Source: Spongilla lacustris (lineage: Eukaryota; Porifera; Demospongiae; Spongillida; Spongillidae). From it: DNA of 64,000 nucleotides. Positions 47,017 through 59,641 of this stretch are shown piece by piece. The position numbers and the translations under genes are program-made. The DNA lies in assembly GCA_949361645.1 (NCBI GenBank), contig OX442420.1:8754235-8818234 (forward strand). Reading direction: 5' to 3'. Below the pieces are notes generated by a model. That model saw only the letters and a program-made list of their open reading frames with translations. It made no database searches and was not told where the DNA came from. Numbering within the stretch: the stretch's first letter is position 1; each line of letters opens with the position of its first letter.

Positions 47017-47852
47017 AGCCTCGTCCCCAGGCCCTGTTTTTATAAGTTGCGGGGGCGAAAAACAGGGCCTGGTATACACTGGCAGGGTCCTAGCGCGCAT
47101 GCGCTTGCCATTACCAATACGCTTGGTAATCGCATACTGTTGTAATTTTTGTTTGTAAACTTTCCGTACACCATCTCGTTCTAAGCGTAAACTCTTCCTC
47201 GTCCCAGACTGTCGTATGTGTATAGAGTTTCGTACGTGGACTTACTACCCTTGCTCCTTGGACCACCTCTACGATTGGTACGCGTAGGCTGGCCACCTCA
47301 CGCTACTTGCCATCTTTAGCCGAAGCCACAATACTGACAACCTACTTGTATTCTCGACTAGTGGTGCGCACTCACTAACCCTTGGAACTACCCTACATGT
47401 ACATTTGGAAAACTTTTGGTGATGAGGTATCGATGGACAAGCCCTTTGTGCCAAGTATAGGCGGAGGGTATTTCCAATGAGTGCGCACCACAAGAGTACA
47501 AGTAGGTTTTCAGCATTGTGGCTTCGGCTAAAGATGGCAAGTAGCGTGAGGTGGCCAGCCTACACGTACCAATCGTAGAGGTGGTCCAAGGAGCAAGGGT
47601 AGTAATTCCACGTACGAAACTCCATACAGTCTGGGACGAGGAAGAGTTTACGCTGAGAACGAGATGGTGTACGGAAAGGTTTACAAACAAAAATTACGAC
47701 AGTATGCGATTACCAAGCGTATTGGTAATGGAGCGCATGCGCGCTAGGACCCTGCCAGTGTATACCAGGCCCTGTTTTTCGCCCCCGCAACTTATAAAAA
47801 ACAGGGCTTCGCCCCCGCAACTTATAAAAAACAGGGCCTGGGGACGAGGCTA
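47017..47852. mobile_element. Mutator-like foldback transposon, 836 bp (copy 1)
   Basis: Two long inverted arms of about 380 bp begin TAGCCTCGTCCCCAGGCCCT. The flanks are an imperfect 10-bp duplication (CGTTCTATAG / CGTTATACAG). It shares its sequence with the clean copy at 60,785. It has no coding potential beyond chance frames mirrored in both arms. Confidence 0.8.
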
Positions 47853-47954
47853 CGTTATACAGTAACTGAGCACCAAATGAATCGTTATAACCGCAAATGA
47901 ATTTCATTAAATTATTATTTCATGTGATTTTTGACGTCATATGAAAGGGGTCTA

Positions 47955-49792
47955 CAGTGGAAATCGTGATACTTGTCGTTAAAATTTTTTGGGTGTGTTT
48001 TAATGTTAGCTTGATTTTTTAACATTAACTGTATGCAGTATTGAAAATCTGACAACACAGTGTTGTTGACCAAACATTTTTAAACAAGTACCGGAAATAA
48101 GTAAGTGTCACGTGACTAACACGTCTGTTTGTTTTTGTTTATAAGTGTCCCAGTCCAAAATACGGATTTGTAGCATATTTCTCAGCTCTGAGGCAGCAGA
48201 TCAACACTAAATTTGGTATATAAGAGAAAAACAAACCTGCCAAACGTTTGGCCGAGTCATATTTCAAACCCGGGAAATACTTTGTGTGTTTTCATGGGAG
48301 ACACGTTTGTTTAGGTCGAAAAGCCTTTAACATGCTGCTTTGCACAGTGGGCGTTATACGCGACAGTACATCGATTTGTATACCGAGGGATGGCTATTGA
48401 ACCATAGACACCTATGTTTACAACGTAACAGTTAATTTTACCGTCAAAATTCTGCTTGCAAACGTTGAATCTTAAAAAACACGCCATTTTCGAGTGAATC
48501 TCATTACGTTATTGTAACAATTTCATAATATTAATTAAAGTTTCGATGGTGTGGCTGAAGATGGGAGCGGTTTCAATTGCGAAAACGGTTCTTCTAAGAA
48601 CCAAACATCAACTAGCGAAAAAAAGCGGCGAGCAAGTAAAGAGGCAAGTCATGTGTGGGTACCTTTGAAGCGAAGAAAGGCTCCGAGGGGTAATCCCGAA
48701 GCTGCCGCTTCGAAGCGATAGTCGCGGTCAGCAAAGCAGGTTCCTCAAAAAGCAGGACGAATGCTACTATCGCAGAGAGTGCAGCCAAGGAATTGCAGTC
48801 CCTCGCTGTACACATGCCAAATGTGTCCCATAGTGATGCAAGAGCGTTTGCATTACGAATGTACTACATAGAGGTGTCCAACGAAATGTCTCCCACTGAT
48901 GCCCAAACAAATGTGAGTCACATGTTCCAGAACTATCGGACGCATTTGGTATGTGTACAACGAGGGACTTCGATTCTTTGGCTGCACTCTCTGCGATAGT
49001 AGCATACGTCCTTCTGCTCTTTGAGGAACTTGCTTCGCTGACCGACTACCGCTTCAAAGCGGTAGCTTCGGGATTACCCCTCCGAGCCTTCCTTCGCTTC
49101 AACGATGCCCAAGCATGATTTGCCTCTTTACTAGTTCGCCACTTTTGTACGCTGGTTGATGCTTGGTTCGCGTATTCGCCGTTCCCATCTTCAGCCATAA
49201 TACAAAACCTTTAATTAATTGCCAATAACGTCATAATTGTAATGAGATTCACTCGAAAATGGCGTGTTTTCTAAGCTTCAAAGTTTGCAAGCAGAATTTT
49301 GACGGTAAAATTAACTGTTACGCTGTAAACATAGGTGTCTATGGTGCAATAACCATCCCTCGGTATAAAAATCGATGTACTGTCGTGTATAACGCCCACT
49401 GTGCAAAGCAGCATGCTAAACGCTTTTCGACCTAAACAAATGTGTCTCCCATGAAAACACACAAAGTGTTTCCCGGGTTTGAAATATGACTCGGCCAAAC
49501 GTTTGGCAGGTTTGTTTTTCTCTTATATACCAAATTTAGTGTTGATCTGCTGCCTCAGAGCTGAGAAATAAGCTACAGATCCGTTTTTTGGACTGGGGAC
49601 ACTTATAAACAAAAACAAACAGACGTGTTAGTCACGTGACACTTACTTATTTCCGGTACTTGTTTACAAATGTTAGGTCAACAACACTGTGTTGTCAGAT
49701 TTTCAATACTGCATACAGTTAATGTTAAAAAATCAAGCTAACATTAAAACACACCCAAAAAATTTTAACGACAAGTATCACGATTTCCACTG
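47955..49792. mobile_element. Giant palindromic element 1, 1,838 bp, TA-flanked
   Basis: The ends are CAGTGGAAATCGTGATACTT and its complement, flanked by TA on both sides. The arms are inverted copies over almost the entire length, with only short less-matched sequence around 48,830-48,950. Arm differences are scattered substitutions, so the palindrome is old enough to have diverged and is unlikely to be an assembly fold. A TA target and CAGT-type ends fit the Tc1/mariner superfamily. It has no transposase. Confidence 0.85.
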
Positions 49793-49794
49793 TA

Positions 49795-51641
49795 CAGTGC
49801 CGGCTCGGAACTGTAGAAAGTAACACCTCGGAACTGTAGACTTTTACAGCGATTCATTGTTTACTTAGGAGTCCCATAATTTGATAACGTGGTCAGAGTC
49901 TGGTTGCCTAAGTCGTCAGTCCGTACAATGATGATATAATATTATGTCCAGCGGTCACGCGTGCTTCCTACTTGTACTTGTATGTACAACACGAATACTC
50001 GCGCGCGCGTTCACACGCACACACACGCACAAGCACAGTTAAGACCAATACACACACATGTGTGCTATATAACATACATAGCTAAAGTTCGAAGGATTCA
50101 GTGAAGGTGTAAAAGCTGCATATACTATACACGTATACACCTGCATGTGAAGTTTATTGATGTCATTGTGAATTCAACAACAAATTAAAGTTGACAGCAC
50201 ATGTAATACAGCTTACCTAGCGCTTCGACGAAGCGACGTAAGCAGAGTGAACGGAAAGTGCTCCTTAATTAGCCTCATGTAGGGAAGCGTCGTATAAGCA
50301 GCTGGTTGTAAGATTTACGGAGGTAATCTGTTCCATCATATCCAGAAATGGCCCATACATAGGCGGTCATCTTGCTTTTTTAAAATTCAATTTGAATTTT
50401 AACCAACTCTATAATGTACTATAAGAGGTCTGATTATGATATATGTACTTCAAAAAATTATTCCATTAACCATTCTTGAACTAAAATCAAGACAAAACCA
50501 TATCGGTTTGCGAATCAACGAATATTCCCGTATATCTTTCCATAGACACGTATGGGGTACTTCAATACCAAGCACGCCAGATTTTTCTCAGCATTTGCCA
50601 AGTGGGGTTGTTAGTACACTACATTTGCTATGATTTTTAGTGGGGTCGCCGTATTTTTCCTATTTAAGGTAGCGCTTCCCTAGGAGTGTCCTCGATGTAT
50701 GGTTATACCATACATTGACTGATTGAGGACAACTGAGCTATAACCATACATCGAGGACACTCCTAGGGAAGCGCTACCTTAAATAGGAAAAATACGGTGA
50801 CCCCACTAAAAATCATAGCAAATGTGTGTACTAACAACCCCATTTGGCAAATGCTGATGGCGTGCTTGGTATTGAAGTACCCCATACGTGTCTATGGGAA
50901 GATATACGGGAATATTCGTTGATTCGCAAACGGATATGGTTTTGTCTTGATTTTAGTTCAAGAATGGTTAATGGAATAATTTTTTGAAGTACATATATCA
51001 TAATCAGACCTCTTATAGTACATTATAGAGTTGGTTAAAATTCAAATTGAATTTTAAAAAAGCAAGATGACCGCCTATGTATTTCTGGATATGATGGAAC
51101 AGATTACCTCCGTAAATCTTACAACCAGCTGCTTATACGACGCTTCCCTACATGAGGCTAATTAAGGAGCACTTTCCGTTCACTCTGCTTACGTCGCTTC
51201 GTCGAAGCGCTAGGTAAGCTGTATTACATGTGCTGTCAACTTTAATTTGTTGTTGAATTCACAATGACATCAATAAACTTCACATGCAGGTGTATACGTG
51301 TACAGTATGCAGCTTTTACACCTTCACTGAATCCTTCGAACTTTAGCTATGTATGTTATATAGCACACATATGTGTGTGTATTGGTCTTAACTGTGCTTG
51401 TGCGTGTGTGTGTGCGTGTGAACGCGCGCGAGTATTCGTGTTGTACATACAAGTACAAGTAGGAAGCACGCGTGACCGCTGGAAAGTTACATAATATTAT
51501 ATAATCATTATATGGACTGATGACTTAGGCAACCAGACTCTGCCTACGTTATCAAATCATGGGACTCCTAAGTAAACAATGAATCGCTGTAAAAGTCTAC
51601 AGTTCCGAGGTGTTACTTTCTACAGTTCCGAGCCGGCACTG
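49795..51641. mobile_element. Giant palindromic element 2, 1,847 bp, TA-flanked
   Basis: The ends are CAGTGCCGGCTCGGAACTGT and its complement, flanked by TA; the left TA (49,793-49,794) is the right TA of element 1. The arms of about 900 bp meet near 50,725 around an AGGACACTCCTAGGGAAGCG-type inverted segment. It is unrelated in sequence to element 1 apart from the outer CAGTG. It has no coding potential. Confidence 0.85.
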
Positions 51642-51643
51642 TA

Positions 51644-52466
51644 TAGATCTTCTTCAAAATTATCATATAGATCCTGATTCACAATGAAAAAAATTTCCTC
51701 CAAAAGCACCCTTGAGTAGAGCTTTAATTATCTTAGAACTTATACATGTGCCAAATACACACAATTTCCAACTTTTTAACTCAGCAGTTTTCATCAAGAT
51801 CGTGGGCAATTTCTAAGGTTACGACAGCATCATTACGTATACACACATCCGTCCCAATATTTTGGGACGCTCGCAACAAGTGCGTCGTTCTTATTTCCCA
51901 TACGTAGATCATACATGCGTGTACTGTTTACAACGATAATCGTACGTCATGTGGGTCTGGGGACTAGACTAATAGATCGATGCGTGAGGGGCGTTCCCAC
52001 TGCTTTAAAAGTGCTAGCCCAGATCGGGAAATTAAAATGGTTAATTCGTTTGGCAATTACATTGCATGCATATTGTTTTTGCCTGTATTTATTGATCATG
52101 CAATAGCGCATGCGTGCTACGACTGCATGATAAGGAGAAGCAAATGACACTAAAGTGGTTGGCAATTTATTATATAATTTTTGAGAGCCTGGATTTTTAA
52201 GAAGGCCAGTGTAATCAATTACGTAATATTATTAATAGAAAATTAGAAATCATAAAACTCTTCTATGCATGCAAGAATATGCGGCATGCATGTTCATTAT
52301 ACTCAGAATAATATACGGTAGAAAATACATCTGTACATGTAATGTTTCCGTAGCGTTTAATCGTTAATCAGTTACCGGCTGATATCAATTAACTTTCAAC
52401 CGCGGCTATAAACCTATGCAGCGAGTACGTGTAGATAAATCCTTGCGCGTACCGTTGTACCTTGCG
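51644..52466. other. Intergenic, nothing assigned
   Basis: AT-rich flank between the palindromes and the first Cys-rich gene. Confidence 0.5.
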
Positions 52467-53433
52467 CTACTTTATGTACAGTTCAAAAAACTCAAGGGCC
52501 AGATCCTCGTTGTTGAGGGGCTCATCCGTGCACATTCTAACTTCGATGTCACCAGAGATGTGAGTAGGGAACGTCTTGCAGAACCACGGGAGGTTTGGCT
52601 GAAGGCAGCATCCACGCTCACGTCCATCGCACTGTTGTCCGTCCCACAGGACGTCTGAATAGTAGAAGGTTGTAGTTGAAAATCTTGATCCGCGAACTCC
52701 CGACTCGCAGTAGTAATCGGTACCAACGAAAGAGGGCGGTGCCTTTCCTCCGGCGCAGGGACAACTAGCTTGAGGTACATTTGGAGATGGAAAGTCCACT
52801 ATGCCAGCGGCGTACGTGAAGATATGCTGCCTATTTCCAGGAGCTCCATGCGTGATACTGATCCCATCAACATACGCGCCCTCGATGCCGGTAGTCCGTC
52901 CGTTACCGCAGCAGACTGTGAAGGCATCGGTTGACCCTATTTGATAGCCTCGGAACCTTCCGCAGACTCTTCGGTATCTCATTCCATAGGTTCTTATCCG
53001 CACGGAGTCGCATCCGTCTCCGTTGCTTCGTTTTCCGCACGACGCTCTCGGTGACGAAAATTTACGCAGCGAAGCGGGACATTGCTGTGTTGGATCAGAC
53101 ATGTCCAAGTAGCCGACCTTTCTCCAACGATTTCTCAGGTTTGGAACATCGGGTGGAAACGGAGCTCCACTATACGCGTCAGACTGCAGCGAAGCCTCAT
53201 CATTGAACTCATCTGATTCTGCAGGAAGGTTCGTTTCCTCCGCTTCAGTCATGTCCTTGACTAGCTCCGGATCCATGGCCTCTATTTCAGTGTGCTCCAG
53301 AGACATGTATCCCTCAGTTCCCATAGGTCCTGCAGCCTTCTCCTCGACATAAGCATCAGTGGCCGCACCTGATGCTGTCCATGCTGCGCTTAGAGTATAG
53401 CCAAGCTATGAAGATGAGCAGAGCCTTCGCCAT
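52467..53433 (-). pseudogene. Cys-rich secreted protein, copy 1: signal peptide frameshifted
   Basis: The body is an open 285-codon frame from ATG 53324 (MGTEGYMSLEHTEIEAMD) to the stop at 52467. An acidic propeptide-like stretch is followed by a Cys-rich domain with CGKRSNGDGCDSVRI, YVDGISITHG, WDGQQCDGRERGCCLQPNLP and DIEVRMCTDE, a pattern I recall from a large uncharacterised sponge/cnidarian family. Upstream, ATG 53433 begins a signal peptide (MAKALLIFIAW) that matches copy 2, but one extra base near 53,411-53,419 shifts it out of frame with the body. As read, the protein would lack its signal peptide unless it starts at 53324 and stays in the cytoplasm, which is unlikely for a disulphide-rich domain. 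A sequencing error is the alternative. Not a recognised toxin or enzyme. Confidence 0.7.
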
Positions 53434-53492
53434 GGTAATTCCAAGGTTTAGTGTGGAATAAGCAATAACATATACTGATGGCAGAGCTGAGT

Positions 53493-53500
53493 ATTATATA
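53493..53500 (-). promoter_or_regulatory. TATA box of Cys-rich copy 1
   Basis: TATATAAT on the minus strand lies about 60 bp before the signal-peptide ATG. The surrounding sequence (CTCAGCTCTG just downstream) is conserved in copy 2, where CATATAAG occupies the same place (57,018-57,025). Confidence 0.6.
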
Positions 53501-53519
53501 CCATGCACCAACGCGCGGC

Positions 53520-54406
53520 GCGGCCAACAATCACGGAAATAAGAGTGTGCTTATTGCACTGTGTAAATCAAAATGTTAGTAAGACCTGCGGCTTACCGCT
53601 TACATATACTGCTTTGAAACCACTCCATGACATCATGTAAATGTATTTTTCCCACGCGTCCTAGGTCTACATTACGTTTGACGGTAGTGACGAATGTCTA
53701 TAGCTTGCACGTATTGCTAAGAATGCTTCAGTTTTTTTTAACTCCGTTTCCGCGATGGTTGAGTAAACTGTTATCGCTTGTCCTTTTCCGTTTATTTTGT
53801 GCAAAAATATCCGTCCGGCTAGCATTAGTTTTGGGGTGGGGTGGAGGTGGGGGGAGGGTGGGGGGAATGCTGTTGCATCTTAAAACACTTCTACACCTAT
53901 AGCTAATACGTATTCTCGCTTATATACCGTTCTCCAATATATAATCTGTACTATGTTTGATTTGACTGTCAGTAATTATTTGTTAAATTTGATCGCGATC
54001 AAAATTATTGCCCATAAAAACAGTAGTTAACAGTGCACATGCAATGCAAATGGCACACATCAGCTCTAATCACAATGCAAACATTAGTGAATACAGCCCT
54101 CTTAGACATTGGAGATTGGTTGCCGATCGAGTATTACTTAATATTATATTTGTTACTTATATGATCATGCATGATGTCCCAGTTGGAAATAATACTGTCA
54201 GTTGATCTGTTTTCGAAAGGCAGGAAGCATTTACATAATTGGGCTCCGCCGCACTGAGTTCAGTTTAATAAAATCCTCAATAACACCACTTAACACTTGA
54301 TGCAACTGAGCCACCTAGCAATAATAGAATTGCAGTATGTTTGTCTATACATGCATGTATATGTAACACATTTAGCCCGTATACGTTATGTAGTGTATAT
54401 CAGGAC
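53520..54406. other. Intergenic, nothing assigned
   Basis: Contains a G-rich GGTGGGGTGGAGGTGGGGGG tract near 53,835. No gene is seen. Confidence 0.5.
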
Positions 54407-54712
54407 CTACGTTAGTAGATCCTATGTAGGATTTGAAGTGTGATGAATACGATTAGCAAAATACCCGATTCCACTATTGCCGATGTCAGTGCCGTAGAAT
54501 CAGTTGGACTTTAGCGAGCGTATTTGGATACAGTAGTCGAGTAACTACAACGTAGTAAAACTACCGACGCTTAGAAAGCCCTGACACCAGAGATAAGGCT
54601 CACTCGTTCCCACACTCGAACCTAGAAAAAGTTTCTCCATCTTCTTGAGATACAATGATTATTCCTATATTTAGCACTGTACAGAACGTCATTAAAATTA
54701 TGTTGCTAAATA
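54407..54712 (+). repeat. Interspersed repeat copy 2 with terminal foldback
   Basis: 54,407-54,650 matches the inverse of 2,986-3,235. It is followed at once by a hairpin with 29-bp arms (GATACAATGATTATTCCTAT and complement, 54,650-54,712) whose downstream sequence resembles that after the hairpin at 313-408. Confidence 0.7.
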
Positions 54713-55994
54713 TAGGAATAATCATTGTATCTCCACTGAATCCCTTGTTCCCTTTCTTTTTACACCTACATTGCCTTCAAATCCTATATACCACTAACTT
54801 TCTCAGAGAGAATGTTTTTTATATCTTGCTTATATATCTGATATCTAAAGATGTATTGTCAGGAATTTCTACAATTTTAGGTGTAACTAGCGCTCTTTAA
54901 AACCTTTCCTATCTTGAGTTATACACCCATAAAGACGACTATGGACAAATCAAGGTCTGGAAACGAGAATTACGAGCTATTTTGTTCTCTTAAAGTACTT
55001 GAAACGATCTGGTGACTTGAACAAAACATTAAAAATGATCGTCTTTCCATTGTGGATCGATAGCAATAAAGAGCTACACTATCCGTTTCTCGGTTCGTGA
55101 GTTATACGCGGATCGCGTTTAAAAAAATGATATTCATGATACAGCACAAATCCTATATGAGAGTTACTGCCGTAAATCTCGATAGATATTTTTTCTTGTA
55201 TGAGCCGTGTGTGTACATATTCATTGTACACAAAAACAGACATATAGGTCTGAAATTGTATGCTTATACGTGTCATACTCTCCATCTAGTATCATGCCAT
55301 CACAGTCAGGCAAAATGATACAGAATGTTTTCCATAGAGTTAGTTAGCTAGCTTAATGTTTACTCTCCAAGGAAAATCCTTATTAAAAAAATTACATCGT
55401 AGATATCTATTCATATGTGCGGATTAAATGACCCATTCAATATCTATATAGAGGGGTTGTCGCATGCAATGTCATGTGACAATTTATATAGCAACTTTAA
55501 AAATATAAAATTATATATATATGCGAGTATATATGGCAGCCGCGCGCGTCAAAGGAATGGAGTGTATTTATTTTCAGGGTTTATCAGCAATCGCCCGAAC
55601 CAGATATGAATCTAAAGTGCTGCAAGTTGGTTTACTAATTAGGCATTGACCCTTACTCTTATATACATGTATACGAAAGAACCTTAGGAATTTGCATGGC
55701 AGATGGTAGGAAAAGAACTTTAAATGTACGATTCAAACACTCGATAACGCAGCAAGTTTTACACTGAACTTTTATTCAAGAGACGTGCCATACGCTTTGC
55801 CCCCAATATTATAATTCTACATACAAAATCGCTTCGTCACATGACATCACGACATCCATGGAATCACTCTATACTACCACAGTGATTCTTTGCATGCATG
55901 TACTAAACCTACAGTGCATATATACGTCAATGCAGCAGCGAGTACGTACTACTGAACTTAGTCCTTGCATGTACTATAATAATTGTACCTTGCG
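54713..55994. other. Intergenic, nothing assigned
   Basis: AT-rich. Short frames only, with no repeat structure noted. Confidence 0.5.
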
Positions 55995-56954
55995 CTACTT
56001 TATGTACAGTTCAAAAAACTCAAGGGCCAGATCCTCGTCGCGGAGGGGTTGATCCATGCACAGTCTAACTTCGATGTCACCAGAGATGTGAGTGGGGAAC
56101 GTCTTGCAGAACCACGGGAGGTTTGGCTGAAGGCAGCATCCACGCTCACGTCCAACACACTGTTGTCCGTCCCAAAGGACGTCTGAATAGTAGAATGTTC
56201 CATAGGACCATCGTGATCCGCGAACTCCCGACTCGCAGTAGTAATCGGTACCGACGAAAGTGGGCGGTGCCTTTCCTCCGGCGCAGGGACATGCACACTG
56301 AAGTACATTTCCTGATGGACTGCTCACTAGACCAGCGGCGTACGTGAAGATATGCTGTCTTTTTCCAGGAACTCCGTGAGTGATACTGATCCCGTCAACA
56401 TACGCGTCTTCGATGGTATTCTTTCCGCTACCGCAGCAGACTGAGAACGCATCGGGTGACCCTATTTGATAACCTCGGAACCTTCCGCAAACTTTTCGGT
56501 ATCTATAACCATGGGTTCCTATCCGCACGGAGTCGCATCCCTCTCCGTCGCTTCGTTTTCCGCATGACGCTCTCGGTGACGACAATTTACGCAGCGAAGC
56601 GGGACATTGCTGTGTTGGATCAGACATGTCCAAGTAGCCGACTCTTCTCCATCGATTTCTCAGGTTTGGAACATCGGGTGGAAACGGAGCTCCACTATAC
56701 GCGCCAGACTGCAGCGAAGCCTCATCATTGAACTCATCTGATTCTGCAGGAAGGTTCGTTTCCTCCGCTTCACTCACGTCTTTGACTAGCTCCGGATCCA
56801 TGGCCTCTATTTCAGTGTGCTCCAGAGACATTTATCCCTCAGTTCCCATAGGTCCTGCAGCCTTCTCCTCGACATAAGCATCAGTGGCCGCACCTGATGC
56901 TGTCCATGCTGCGCTTAGAGTACAGGCAGCTATGAAGATGAGCAGAGCCTTCAT
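55995..56954 (-). pseudogene. Cys-rich secreted protein, copy 2: nonsense codon after signal peptide
   Basis: A paralogue of copy 1 with most residues identical. The signal peptide is intact from ATG 56954 (MKALLIFIAACTLSAAWTAS), and the frame continues into the acidic region, where a TAC (Tyr) of copy 1 is TAA at 56834-56832. The next in-frame ATG (56831) opens 278 codons to the TAG at 55995, covering the whole Cys-rich domain. Replacement of AGIVDFPSPNVPQASCPC by AGLVSSPSGNVLQCACPC adds a Cys. The single lesion could be a recent mutation or a base-call error. Copies 1 and 2 are in the same orientation, 3.5 kb apart. Confidence 0.7.
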
Positions 56955-57650
56955 GTTCCAAGGTTTAGTGACGAATAAGTACTACTGTGCATGTATATAC
57001 TGAGAGCAGAGCTGAGTCTTATATGCCACCAATGGGGCACCATCCCGGCCAACAATCACGGAAATCAGAGTGTGTGCACGTGCATTGAACGACCTATGAC
57101 GTCATGTAACTTTGCGCGGGCTCTTTATTTGTCAAAAGCAATTCTTCATACCAAAACGAAAGGAGAAAACGGAAGATGACAAGTGCATGGTACTTCTTAC
57201 CTTTTTATTTTTATTTTTACTTATATCGTCGTTCTGTTGACACTAGATTTTTTTGTGGCTATGTAGACTGAAATGAAGGAGAATATGTGTACTGCATGCA
57301 TGCATTGGCTATACAAGTACATGTCGTGTAGCAACACCTTGGCAACCCTGACTCCATTTTACACTTGAGCTATAAGTGAACAATACAAGTTCAATAGCCA
57401 TACAACAGTAGAAGCACCATGCATTATTCTATTTAAGGCCTAAATCACAAAGCTTCGTTTTTGGTCTACTTTTAGGTATAACATTCAAAAGCGGCCACCT
57501 TTCGAATGATGTCTTCACTACATGTACAATAATAATTAATAAGTCACGCAAGTCATGAAATGTCCTGCAGCGTGTATAGTAGTAAGTATATACCAGTATT
57601 GATATTATGAGCTAACATCGGCTGAAGTGAGTGTGGAGGTGGCAATAGGA
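56955..57650. other. Upstream flank of Cys-rich copy 2
   Basis: The first 120 bp match the promoter flank of copy 1; the rest is AT-rich and unassigned. Confidence 0.5.
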
Positions 57651-58935
57651 GACCCCTCCCCCTCCCCAGCACGCCAAACAAGAATGCCAGGACGGATGTT
57701 TTGCACAAAATAAACGGCAAAGGACATGCGATAACAGTTTACACAACCATCGAAAATGCAACTATTTTATAATTATAATAATAAAAAACAGAACAACAAA
57801 ACAGAGAACGTTGAAATTTACATGAATGCAGGCGGCAAACCACTGCAATGTATGCTACTGAGCAATTGATGGAGATACGAAACTAAACGATTTCCAAATG
57901 ATAAATTATCTTTTATACTTTCAGACCGACATGATGTCTAATTTGACTGTCTAATAATTTTTCTTCGATCCTGATCAAAAAGGTAATCAAAGTAATGAAT
58001 GAAAGGCATTGTTAATGTATGCACGAGACTGCGTTGCAAATGTATAATTTTTATCACAATACAAGCACACCCAAACAACTTGTACCATATAGACAAAGTA
58101 GTAATTTGCTGCAATTCAATTATTGCATGCATACTAAGTGGCTTGCATCACCTATAACGTTTATAAGCAGAGATATATACTGAATACTTGCATTTTAATG
58201 AGATAGGCCTATATGTAGGCTATGTGTGCCAAGAAATCAGATGTGCGGACAGTTAACAATTAAATAACTGGACAACTATCATGCAGCTGACCCCTCCCCC
58301 TCCCCAGCACGCCAAACAAGAATGTCAGGACGGATGTTTTGCACAAAATAAACGGCAAAGGACATGCGATAACAGTTTACACAACCATCGAAAATGCAAC
58401 TATTTAATAATTATAATAATAAAAAACAGAAAAACTAAACAGAGAACGTACGCGTTGAATTACATGCACGCAGGCGGAAAACCACTGCAATGCATGCTAC
58501 TGAGCAATTGACGGAGATACGAGCGATTTTCAAATGATAAATTATCTTTTATACTTTCAGACCTACATGATGTCTAATTTGACTGTAGGCTAATTTTTTT
58601 TTTTCTTTGATCCTGATCAAAAAGGTGATCAAAGTAATGAATGAAAGGCATTGTTAAAGTGCGCATGAGTCTAGCTTGGCAAATGTATAATTATGAAATT
58701 TTTATTACAATACAGGCACACCCAAACAACTTGTACATGCACCAAACTAGTAATTTGCTGCAATTCAATTATTGCATGCATACTAAGTGGCTTGCATCAC
58801 CTATAACGTTTATAAGCAGATATATATACTGAATATTTGCATTTCAACGAGATAGGCCTATATGTATGTGTGCCTTGAAATCAGATGTGCGGACAGTTAA
58901 CAAGTAAATAACCGGACAACTATCACGCAGCTAGC
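57651..58935. repeat. Head-to-tail tandem duplication of a 640-bp segment
   Basis: 57,651-58,288 and 58,289-58,935 are direct copies (start GACCCCTCCCCCTCCCCAGC) with scattered substitutions and small indels. No coding potential. Confidence 0.85.
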
Positions 58936-59641
58936 TGAAAATAAAAAATTCCAAAACAATAAAACAAAGGGTTGTAAGAGAACGTAAACAATATTAACTC
59001 ACTGCATGCCTGCTATCACGAATACATATGATAGCAGCATGACTGAAAGTTGATGTGTGTGTGTGTGTATGTGCTGGGGTAGCAATTCCTTGCCAGAGAG
59101 GTGACATTTCAGATGAATGCACCCCCAGCTTCCATCACCTCACAGTCCGTACTCCTCTTCCATTACCCCGACCCTTACAACCTAAAACTTTCCCACCGAT
59201 ACATCTTACCACCTCCCTCACTATCCCTGACTACCTTATATAGAGGAATTTTTTGTGTTTTCAATTTCTAGTCCATTGCATCATCACAGTGCAATTATCC
59301 ATCGAATCATCAGTCATTGTACGAGTGTTCATATCATTGTGTGCAGGGTAGCGTCTATTTGATGCAGGTCAAAGATTATTATGGATTTGTGCCCACAAAG
59401 CACCAAGCTCCACATACACATGCTGATCATGATTGGAATTAAAACAACATTAAACGAAGACTGGATGTCTGCACCTATCATTGTCATGCAATATAACAGG
59501 CTATTCGTACCTCCTAATTACTTACTTCCTTACATCCATGCATTTATACTAAATATACAACTGTAATTTACTGAGAAAATGAAGCACACGATGATCCAGT
59601 TATATTTATCAACAATGCACATACACAACGTGTTTCACATT
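58936..59641. other. 3' flank of gene F
   Basis: 59,015-59,055 contains ATGATAGCAGCATGACTGAA, inverted relative to 37,835-37,880, followed by a short GT run. From 59,235 on the sequence is the paralogue of the gene D 3' flank, including the empty hAT site near 59,350. Confidence 0.6.

Noticed and set aside
48240..49498. Mirrored open frame (AESYFKPGK...) in both arms of palindrome 1
   Set aside because: Differences between the arms are mostly amino-acid changing (Y/H, V/I, N/S, R/H, C/F), so there is no sign of selection on a protein.
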